Assembly (NCBI GenBank): GCA_026417375.1
Contig: JAOADJ010000036.1
Location: 186,001 to 250,000 of the forward strand
Length of the DNA stretch: 64,000 nt
From: Melioribacteraceae bacterium
Lineage (GTDB): Bacteria; Bacteroidota; Ignavibacteria; Ignavibacteriales; Melioribacteraceae
Reading direction: 5' to 3'
A program made the position numbers and the translations under genes. Shown here in pieces: positions 35,292 through 44,100 of the stretch (its first letter is position 1; each line of letters starts with the position of its first letter). The notes beneath the pieces were generated by a model. That model ran no database searches. It saw only the letters and a list, made by a program, of their open reading frames with translations, and was not told the DNA's origin.

Positions 35292-38200
35292 TTATTTCAT
35301 AAAAATCATCTTCCTTGTTTGAATGTATGAACCAGCTTTCAGTACATAAAAATAAACTCCACTTGATAAATATTTAGCATCAAATTTAATATTATAAACT
35401 CCCGGTCTTTGAAATTCATTAACCAATTTATAAACTTCTTTTCCAAGTATATCATATACTTTTAAGATTACATCACAAGAAATCGGAATTTGATATTTAA
35501 TTGTTGTTTCAGGATTAAATGGATTCGGGAAGTTTTGTTCCAATGAAAATTCAGTTGGAATTATTTTATCTTCTTTTTCAATATCAACTACTACATCATG
35601 AATCTTTGTAGGTGATTTTTGAGTATTTCCTACATTATCAGTAGCTAAAAGATAAATTTTATATGTATTATTATTTTGTACAGGAATTTTAATTGGAGAT
35701 TTATCACCAACAGCAGCAACAGAAAATGGACCATCAGCATTTGCTAAATATACAATAACGTTTTTTATTCCTGCTCCATTTCCATCATCTGCATTCCAAT
35801 AAACAGATAATTCATTACTTGATGATTTTACTATACTTGAAATATTTGATGTCGGTGAATCAAAATCTAAAGTGTTAATAGTTGTATTTGTAGATAAAGG
35901 TTTATTGATATCAAATGTTATGGTAGCTCTGTTTTTAATCACAGTTTTTGTCGGCAAATTTGATTTTAAATTAACTGTAAATTTTACCCAACCTTCTCCT
36001 TCTGGAGGTTTTGCGTTTGGTGGTAATTCAATTCCAACAAAATCCCATTTAAGAATATTACTATTTCTTGTTATTGTTGGTTTAGCTTGTGGGTGACTTG
36101 TTTCTAAAAATTTAACAGAGTTAATATCAAAAACATTTGTATCTAAAGTGTCTAAAATTACTATCTGATATGCAGGCGCAGTTGCTTCTTTTTTATTTTC
36201 AAAAAATATTGTGTAATTCATCGGTGATGTTGAAGCCATATATCCATTCTGACCAAAACCTGCTGGTCCCTCTTTAGCATTTGGATCCCATGATGTTACT
36301 TTTACTAATTCTTTTTCTTGTTTATCAAAATTTCCATTAACATAATCTTTCATTCCACGAACTGTGTTGCCTAAACAATCAAAAACATCTTTAGCTAAGT
36401 TAATTGGCCAAATTGCATAACCCGTAGTTTTTTTAATAACCTCTTCGGCTCCCTTTTTTGCAATTCCTTTTAGTCCATTTTCAACTGTTACAGCTTCCTT
36501 TAAACTATTTTTAATAACTTTTACAGAAGCATCAGTTAATGATTCATCGTGTCTTACAGGTCTCCACATTTCATAACAACCAGCAACAATTGTGTTTGAA
36601 ACATATTCTTCAACAATTGCTCCAACTGTCCATAATGCAATCGCAGTTAAAGTAATTGCTTCAGTTGATTTAAATGTAGTTCCAAGAGCGGATTTTACTA
36701 TAATGTCAAAACTTCTTACTTCTTTAGCAGCAAGTGGTTGTACTAATAAAATCACTTCATCTTTTTTATTGTCATAAACCAGAGAATCTATTGGTATCGT
36801 TTTAATTGAATCTGTTCCTATTTTTTTTGAATAAATAGCATCAAAATAAACACCTTGATTTGCATTTAATTTGATAAAAAATTTATCTGTTGGGAAATTA
36901 TTATTATTCCAATAAGAAATTGTGTATCGATTTGGTGGACCAACACGAACTTCTTTCCTTCCTGAAATTGAAACTGATATTGAAGGAACATTTGTAACAT
37001 TACCGGAGCTCAATATTATATCCCCAACCAAAGTAATTGGATTATTTGCTGTTCCGATTGTAATTTTTTTGTTAGTCAAATCTCTTTGTGTATTAATTGG
37101 GTTAGATATTTTTTTCCAACTAATACCATTGTCACTTGTAATATATGCTTCTAAAAAATTTGGATCTTGTCCGTTTAATACATTATCATCATAATATAAT
37201 TCAATTGTATAGCTATTTAATTTTTTATTTCCACTTAATTGCCAATATCTTGAAATTGATGAAGTCATTTTTGGGTGAATGAAATTACTAACAGTAACTA
37301 TCAGAGAATCTGATGTTGCTCTATCAATTACTTTAGGTTTTGCTTTCATAAAACTGTGATAATCAATTTCCCCATTAGAAAATATTCTGTACCTGTTTGT
37401 AATTTTTCCGTTGTTATTAACTGTTCCATTATTTTCTATCATTTTATAAACAATCAACTCTGCATTAGTATTTATATTAAGTGTTACATTGGTATTAATT
37501 AAAAATCTATTTCTGGTTTTAAGAAATTGGTCAATTGTGACATTAGCAAAACTTCCTCCTGATTTTTCTAAACTAATATTAGAATTTATTTCTCCAAAAA
37601 GTTTTAGATTATTGTTATTACTTTTAACAATAAGCCAGTTAATCTCAATTTTACCAAAGTTATAAACATTACCGAATGCTTGTATTTCAAGTCCGCCAAA
37701 CCGATTTTTAATTATTCCATTATTATAAATGTCACCATAAACATAAATTTTTCTTCCGGCGCAACATTCTTCCTGAACACATTTATCTTTTGCAATTCTT
37801 AAATTTTTATAAATAATATTTTCTCCAGTAAATAACATTGTATCTTTTCCTGTTAAAACAAATTCACCATCAAGGTTAGAACCAAATCTTCCTTTAACAT
37901 CAATTTCACCATTTGAAAATATTTTACCACCATTAAAAATTGAAGTTGAATTAACAAAATCCCTTTTTGATAATTTTGTTAGTTTATAAGAAAACATATT
38001 TAATTCATCATCAAATAGATTAAATGTTGTTGTAGAATCAATAACTAAATTTGAAGCTGCATTTATTTTACCATTAGGAACCTTTTCAATCCAAACACAA
38101 GAGTACTTTTGACTACCACTCATTGTTTGATTGTTATCTCCAATAAATCTAATTGCAGAACTAAATTCACCATTATTTATTACATTCCCTTTAATTTGAA

Positions 38201-39554
38201 CTATTAGACCTGCCCAACGATTTTTTATAATTCCATTGTTAGTTAGGTTTCCATTTATTGTTATTGTTCTACCAGCCGAAGGTTCATCTGAAATTATTTT
38301 ACCACTACCAATTGTTAAGTTTTGATTCACAATATTATCACCTGTAAAAAGTAATGGAGTTGTACCTACTAATGTTGGATTCCCATCTAAATGTGAACCA
38401 AATCTTCCACCAATTTCTAAAATACCATTTGATAAAACTGTACCACCTCGGATAATATTTCCGGAATTATCAATATCCTTTTTGGAAATTTTAGTTAACT
38501 TGAAATTTCCCATATTTAAAACATCATTATCTAAATAAAATGTTGTAGTGGAATCAATTGTTATATCAGAAGCAGCATTAATTTTTCCATTGGGATTTTT
38601 TTCAATCCAACCACAAGAATATTTTTGACTACCACTCATTGTTTGATTATCATTACCTATAAATCTCAGGTTTCCTGAATACTCACCATTATTAATTATA
38701 TTGCCTTTTACTTCAATGGTTAACCCTGCCCAACGATTTTTAATAATTCCATTATTTATAAGATTTCCATTTATAGTTATTGTTCTTCCAGCTGAAGGTT
38801 CATCTGAAATTATTTTGCCACTAGCAATAGTTAAATTTTGATTTATAATATTTCCACCTGTAAATAATAATGGAGTTGCTCCTACTAATGTTGGATTACC
38901 ATCTAAATTTGAACCAAATCTTCCACTAATATCTAATTCACCATTTGAAAAAACTGTTCCATAAATTATAATATCAGTTGCATTATCAATATTTTTTCTT
39001 GAATGTTTTGTCAATTTGAAACTACCCATATTTAAAATATCACCATTCAAATCAACAGTTGTTACAGAATCAATTTCAATATTACTTGCAGCTTGAATTG
39101 TACCGTTTGGTGATTTCGAAATATTGTAACAACTTATTTTCTTTGAACTGGTAATCTGTTGAGCACCAGAACCGCCAAATACAATTGCTCTATTAATCAA
39201 ATTACCATAATTAAATAAATTACCTCTTATATCTAAAGTTACTCCAGCATTTCCATTCCCTATTCTTATAGTACCATTATTTGTCAGGTTTCCATAAATA
39301 GTTAATGTTCTACCTGCTGAAGGTTCATCTTCAATAATTCCATTAGTATTAACTGTCAGGTTATTACATGACTGATTAGAAATTACAACAGGACCATTTA
39401 TTACAACATCATTATTTTGTCCTGGTACTACTCCACCTATCCATGTAGAAGCACTATTCCAATGACCACCATTAGTTGTTGAAGTTATTGTTTGTGAAAA
39501 GATAATTAATGGAGATAAAATGATTAGATTTAATATATACTTTAAAGTTTTCAT
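35292..39554 (-). CDS. Large secreted repeat protein with T9SS type-A sorting domain
   Basis: A 1420-residue exported protein. The track starts at 39599, but Met16 (MKTLKYILNLIILSPLIIFSQ, a good signal peptide) has GGAGG just upstream, so I use 39554. After a G8-like start (GGHWNSASTWIGGVVPGQNND) come four tandem repeats of about 172 residues, each opening with a form of ISDEPSAGRTITINGN and built of short beta-helix-like turns. Later parts include a helical stretch (about residues 1000-1080), a domain with SWDPNAKEGPAGFGQNGY and ATAPAYQIVILDTLD (DUF7619-like), a fibronectin/Ig-like segment, and the C-terminal sorting domain (NFPNPFNPETTIKYQI ... SSGVYFYVLKAGSYIQTRKM). It is a likely cell-surface or adhesive protein exported by T9SS. 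The function of the repeat region is unknown. Confidence 0.92.
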   Translation of the reverse strand: MKTLKYILNLIILSPLIIFSQTITSTTNGGHWNSASTWIGGVVPGQNNDVVINGPVVISNQSCNNLTVNTNGIIEDEPSAGRTLTIYGNLTNNGTIRIGNGNAGVTLDIRGNLFNYGNLINRAIVFGGSGAQQITSSKKISCYNISKSPNGTIQAASNIEIDSVTTVDLNGDILNMGSFKLTKHSRKNIDNATDIIIYGTVFSNGELDISGRFGSNLDGNPTLVGATPLLFTGGNIINQNLTIASGKIISDEPSAGRTITINGNLINNGIIKNRWAGLTIEVKGNIINNGEYSGNLRFIGNDNQTMSGSQKYSCGWIEKNPNGKINAASDITIDSTTTFYLDNDVLNMGNFKLTKISKKDIDNSGNIIRGGTVLSNGILEIGGRFGSHLDGNPTLVGTTPLLFTGDNIVNQNLTIGSGKIISDEPSAGRTITINGNLTNNGIIKNRWAGLIVQIKGNVINNGEFSSAIRFIGDNNQTMSGSQKYSCVWIEKVPNGKINAASNLVIDSTTTFNLFDDELNMFSYKLTKLSKRDFVNSTSIFNGGKIFSNGEIDVKGRFGSNLDGEFVLTGKDTMLFTGENIIYKNLRIAKDKCVQEECCAGRKIYVYGDIYNNGIIKNRFGGLEIQAFGNVYNFGKIEINWLIVKSNNNNLKLFGEINSNISLEKSGGSFANVTIDQFLKTRNRFLINTNVTLNINTNAELIVYKMIENNGTVNNNGKITNRYRIFSNGEIDYHSFMKAKPKVIDRATSDSLIVTVSNFIHPKMTSSISRYWQLSGNKKLNSYTIELYYDDNVLNGQDPNFLEAYITSDNGISWKKISNPINTQRDLTNKKITIGTANNPITLVGDIILSSGNVTNVPSISVSISGRKEVRVGPPNRYTISYWNNNNFPTDKFFIKLNANQGVYFDAIYSKKIGTDSIKTIPIDSLVYDNKKDEVILLVQPLAAKEVRSFDIIVKSALGTTFKSTEAITLTAIALWTVGAIVEEYVSNTIVAGCYEMWRPVRHDESLTDASVKVIKNSLKEAVTVENGLKGIAKKGAEEVIKKTTGYAIWPINLAKDVFDCLGNTVRGMKDYVNGNFDKQEKELVKVTSWDPNAKEGPAGFGQNGYMASTSPMNYTIFFENKKEATAPAYQIVILDTLDTNVFDINSVKFLETSHPQAKPTITRNSNILKWDFVGIELPPNAKPPEGEGWVKFTVNLKSNLPTKTVIKNRATITFDINKPLSTNTTINTLDFDSPTSNISSIVKSSSNELSVYWNADDGNGAGIKNVIVYLANADGPFSVAAVGDKSPIKIPVQNNNTYKIYLLATDNVGNTQKSPTKIHDVVVDIEKEDKIIPTEFSLEQNFPNPFNPETTIKYQIPISCDVILKVYDILGKEVYKLVNEFQRPGVYNIKFDAKYLSSGVYFYVLKAGSYIQTRKMIFMK
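37350..39335 (-). repeat. Four tandem repeats of about 516-525 bp within the T9SS cargo gene
   Basis: Units begin near 39335, 38810, 38294 and 37778; spacings are 525, 516 and 516 bases (175, 172, 172 codons). Units two and three are nearly identical over long stretches (FRFIG...NQTMSGSQKYSC-like blocks). The fourth is clearly diverged (opens VQEECCAGRKIYVYG) and its end is approximate. Confidence 0.85.
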
Positions 39555-39691
39555 AAATCCTCCAGCTTTTATTAAAGAACATAATTTATATTTTAACAAC
39601 TTCTAATAAACAGCATGAAAGGATATTAAGAATTAACTCGGTTTTAACTTAAGTATATTAAATAATATATCAAATTAATATTTGATAATTA

Positions 39692-40273
39692 TCACAGTTT
39701 TTTAACTGAACCATTTAGTAACATATATTTTTCCCCCGTTTTTTTGCAGATAGCATAGTTTTCGTTATTGAAAATTAATTTTTGACCTGCTTCACTAACC
39801 CAACCAATTATTTTTGCAGGATTACCAACTACTAAAGCATAATCAGGAATATCTTTTGTAACAACAGCCCCAGCTCCTATAAAAGCATACTTGCCAATTG
39901 AAACACCGCAAACAATAGTTGAATTTGCACCAAGAGTTGCACCTTCTTTGACAATTGTTTTAATGTAAAATTTACTACCAGATTGTGGGAATTTAGAACG
40001 TGGATCTTTTATGTTTGTAAATACTACGGAAGGACCACAAAAAACATAATCTTCTAAAATTACACCTTCATAAACAGAAACATTATTTTGTATTTTGACA
40101 TTATTACCAATGATAACATTATTTGCAATATTAACATTTTGTCCTAATACACAATTTTTACCGATCTTTGCCCCAGATTGAATGTGTGAAAAATGCCAAA
40201 TCTTTGTTCCTTCTCCTATTTCAACATTTTCATCAATGTAAGATGACTGATGAACAAAATATTTATTATTCAA
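39692..40273 (-). CDS. wbpD: UDP-3-amino-GlcNAcA N-acetyltransferase (WbpD-like, left-handed beta-helix)
   Basis: A 193-residue acyltransferase made of hexapeptide repeats: [61 protein letters not shown], then [45 protein letters not shown]. The start with HQSSYID[16 protein letters not shown] is characteristic of WbpD and relatives. It acetylates the 3-amino group added by WbpE, using acetyl-CoA. It is 10 bp downstream of the WbpB-like gene on the same strand and upstream of the T9SS cargo gene. Homologues in other pathways (FdtC, QdtC) have the same fold, so the pathway call rests on the WbpB and WbpA partners. Confidence 0.92.
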   Translation of the reverse strand: MNNKYFVHQSSYIDENVEIGEGTKIWHFSHIQSGAKIGKNCVLGQNVNIANNVIIGNNVKIQNNVSVYEGVILEDYVFCGPSVVFTNIKDPRSKFPQSGSKFYIKTIVKEGATLGANSTIVCGVSIGKYAFIGAGAVVTKDIPDYALVVGNPAKIIGWVSEAGQKLIFNNENYAICKKTGEKYMLLNGSVKKL

Positions 40274-40283
40274 TTTATTTCCA

Positions 40284-41174
40284 TTATTTAGTTTTTAAAA
40301 ATTTAATTCTATTAACTAATTCAATTGATGGTCTAGCATCTTCAATTCCTAAACCGTTTCCATTTATAATTTCTTCATAAACTTTTGTGTGTAAATCCTG
40401 AAATCCTTCTGAAAATTCAATTTCTTCATTATCAATTATTAAACTTCTATAAGTTCTTTTATTTCCAGAAAAATTTTTTTTAAGTAAATCTTTTTCATCA
40501 ATTGACAAAAACCATTTTACAAATGCATTTTCAAATTCAATTTTTCCGGATGCTTTATTAATTTCATTTAAATTATTTTCGATAGAAATAACTTTACCGA
40601 ATAAAAATATCATTAAATCGAAAAGATGTATTCCAATGTTCATTATTAATCCACCAGATTTTGTATCATCACCTTTCCATGAATAAAAATACCAATTTCC
40701 TCTTGGAGTTATATAATTAAGTTCTACATTATATTTTTTGTTAAATGCTAATTGATTTTTGAGTTTCATTATTTGTGGGTGATATCTTAATTGCATTATT
40801 GTAAAAACTTTTTTACCTGTTTTTTCCTGCAACTTTTCAATTGAATCTAAATTATGCGGAAATAAAACTATTGGTTTTTCACAGATAGAATTTATTCCAT
40901 TGTTTAATGCTAAACGTATTTGTGTATCATGTAAATAATTTGGAGAACATATTGATAAAAATTCAATATCATTTCTTTTGGAAAGAAATCTTTCAAATCT
41001 TTCATACTGATAAAAATATTGTGAATTAGGAAAATAACTATCGAGAATTCCAACAGAATCATTAGGATCAAATGATGCAATTAAATTATTGTTAGTTTCT
41101 TTTATTGCTTTTAAATGCCTTGGAGCTATATAACCCCCAACACCAGTTATTGCAAAATTTAAATTTTCTTTCAT
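40284..41174 (-). CDS. wbpB: UDP-GlcNAcA 3-dehydrogenase (WbpB-like, Gfo/Idh/MocA family)
   Basis: A 296-residue NAD-dependent oxidoreductase. The sequence [19 protein letters not shown], then [37 protein letters not shown] and CEKPIVL is very close to the WbpB subgroup and gives a specific call. It oxidises C3 of UDP-GlcNAcA to the 3-keto sugar that WbpE aminates. It is followed by the WbpD-like gene (10 bp) and preceded by the large C25 peptidase gene, whose stop lies 8 bp away; such close packing suggests the peptidase and the WbpB/WbpD genes are co-transcribed. Confidence 0.94.
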   Translation of the reverse strand: MKENLNFAITGVGGYIAPRHLKAIKETNNNLIASFDPNDSVGILDSYFPNSQYFYQYERFERFLSKRNDIEFLSICSPNYLHDTQIRLALNNGINSICEKPIVLFPHNLDSIEKLQEKTGKKVFTIMQLRYHPQIMKLKNQLAFNKKYNVELNYITPRGNWYFYSWKGDDTKSGGLIMNIGIHLFDLMIFLFGKVISIENNLNEINKASGKIEFENAFVKWFLSIDEKDLLKKNFSGNKRTYRSLIIDNEEIEFSEGFQDLHTKVYEEIINGNGLGIEDARPSIELVNRIKFLKTK

Positions 41175-41182
41175 TTTATTAA

Positions 41183-44100
41183 CTATTCAACTTTAGCAAG
41201 TTTTCCAATTTTACTTATTACTTTATTATTTTTTTTAATAATTACTTTATAGAAATAAACTCCATTACCAATTTTATTTCCATCTTCATCTCTTCCATCC
41301 CAGTTTATTGTATTAAAATCATTTTTAAGAAAAGATGAATTTATTTTAATCTCTTTAATTTTTCTTCCAGCTATAGTATAAATTATTATTTTCAACTCAT
41401 CTGGTAGTGAAGTTAATTTAAATGTGAAGTCTGTTTTATCTTTCATTGGATTAGGATAATTAAAAACATTTAATACTTCCAATGAATTTTTTACTATAAA
41501 TTTTTTAATAATTCCACTTGAATCAATTAAATCGTTAGTAGCATTACGACCTACAACTTTTAAGATGTAATTTCCATCAACCAAAGTTGGTTGATAATTT
41601 ACAATTACTTTTGGATTTGAATTTGAGAAGTTAACAGATATTTGATTAGATAAGTATGAAATTCTTTTATTGTTTAAGAATATATCAATTTTGGAAGTAT
41701 CTTTAATTGGTACTAATGATTCATCATTTAATTTAATTTCAATTTTAGGATTTGATGAAACATAATCGCCATCGTAAATATCTACGCCATCAATAGTAAG
41801 AAATAGTTTTGCCGGTTTGTTATTTTTTTTGACATAGAAAGGAATTTTAAAGTTATTGTTATCTTCATAAATTTCTTTCACTTTATTTTCTTTATCAACA
41901 TAGATATTGAAATAATAGTCCCCATAATTTTTAGTTAGTAAATAATTAAATGAAATATTTTTTTTAGAATCTGCATGCAGAGAATCAATTAATTGTTCAA
42001 ATATTTTTTCTTTGTAATTTTTTGTTTCTATTTCGACAACTACATTAAAATTTTTTGCAGTTGTTTCACCAACATTGAAAATTTTTATTAATCCATTAAT
42101 ATTCTCACCAAGTTCAATTGAATCTTTTGATATTGAAACAGTTTGGTAATTTATTGCAAGTTCTGGTAAACAATTATAAGTAATTCTAATCGACTTAATA
42201 GTTGGTGAATTTAACAAAGAATCAGATATAAGCTCTGCCTGCAGCTTAATATAAGGAAATTTATTAGCATCAATTTTTGAAATATCAATGTCATTATTTT
42301 CAGTTGTAATAAGATTAAGAATCTTGCCATTATCATCTTTACCAATTATGTTAATATTTATTTTTGAATCATAATTCAATTTTTTATCTATTTCAATTCG
42401 TTTCCAAGAATCAACTGGTCCAATAAAATTTGTTTCAAACTTTCCTTGTTTTTGTTTTATAACAAAAGTTGTATCAACATAAATAAGTCCATCATAAGGA
42501 CCTTTTACAAATTCGATTACTTCTTTTGGATTAGCTCCTTTTTTACCAATTAATGCCCATGATCCTCTAAATTTTAGTTGATCAATTTTTGTACTTCCTA
42601 AAGTTTTAATTGCGTTTTTTAATTCAACAGTGATATTGTTAGCCGCATCATCACTTACTCCTAAAGCTACTATTTTTCCATAAGGAATTGAATTAATATA
42701 ATCACCAAGTTTTTTAACATTCGTAGGATTATTAAATAATTCATACCAGTTAGAGTAGTCTACATTGAAGGTTATAGGATCAAAAACAACTATTCCTATA
42801 CCAGCGAAATAAGAATTACTTAATAAATTAATTCCGTTTTTTGCAATAACACAAGTAGCTCCTGCTGACCAACCTGCAGATGTAATTGAAATATTTACTT
42901 TGCTGTCTTTGATTTTTATTCCATCACTTGCTAGATATGTATTATCATAAAATGTATTTGAAAATGAAATAGAATCATCATAAATAATATAATTCTTCTT
43001 AAACTTTTTAAATGATTTCGTTAGACTAAAATTACTATTAGGTAAATCAAGTTTATATCTTAACCAATATCTCTCTGAATTTATATCTGGAATTTTTATA
43101 AATGTCCTTAATGTATCTAGCATAATAATTTTTTCAGTTGTGTTTAAGAAATTAGGGTTCATTGATATTTGATATTTTAAAGATAATTTTTTTTCATTTG
43201 AGAATGTTGGATTTAATATTAGAATAGAATCTTCAACTGAATTTTCATTTTGAGTGATTAATAAATCTCTTACTTCAGTTGAATATACATTAATTTGATA
43301 AGTTAATTGGTTATCGTCTTCATAAATTTCATCAATTACATTTTTAGAGTCTAGCATTATCTTTATCTTATGATCACCAGGTTTGTTTTTAATATAAATC
43401 GAATAATCTAAGCTATCTAAATATTTTGGTAATGGGATTTTTTTGATAATTGTATTTTCTAATTTGTTCATGTAAATGTGTTCAAGAGAAATATCGATAC
43501 TATCATCTTTTGTTTGACCATAATTTTTAATAATTATTTTTAATGATAATGAATCTTTATTAGAAGTAGGATTAATGACATTTAACTTAATATCATTATT
43601 AGAGATAACTAAATTTGGTTTTGGTGGTATAGGAATTTTTATAATTGGATCACCAATTAATGTATTCGTCAATGAAAATATTTTTGTTGAATAATTGTTA
43701 CCAGCATTACTAAACATTTTTGCTTTTGCTTTTAATATTGCATTACCAACTTCAAAATTATTAGTAACCAATAAATTTTCGTAAAAATATTTTGGAACAG
43801 TATAAGCTGTGGAAGTAAAACCTAATGAAGAATTTCCGATGTAACCAATTGCTTGTCCATTTTTATTTAATATAAATCTTTCACCAAAACATGAAATATC
43901 TGGTTCAGCAAATTTATTAGTCGAACATCCGAAATCAGTAATTAAAGGATTTTTATTGTAATTATTTGTTAACTGGTCAACTTCATTTATACTATTATCC
44001 CAAGTTGATGTACCGCTGTGTCCTATATATGAAATAAATAAGCCACCTTTTCTAATTTTTGTTGAAATTTCGTCAGTAGAATAAGGACCAAAATCAGTTT

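Noticed and set aside
37350-39335. CRISPR array or mobile element
   Set aside because: The repeats are in-frame protein repeats of about 516 bp within a secreted protein; no short direct repeats with spacers, no transposase and no terminal inverted repeats were seen anywhere in the window.
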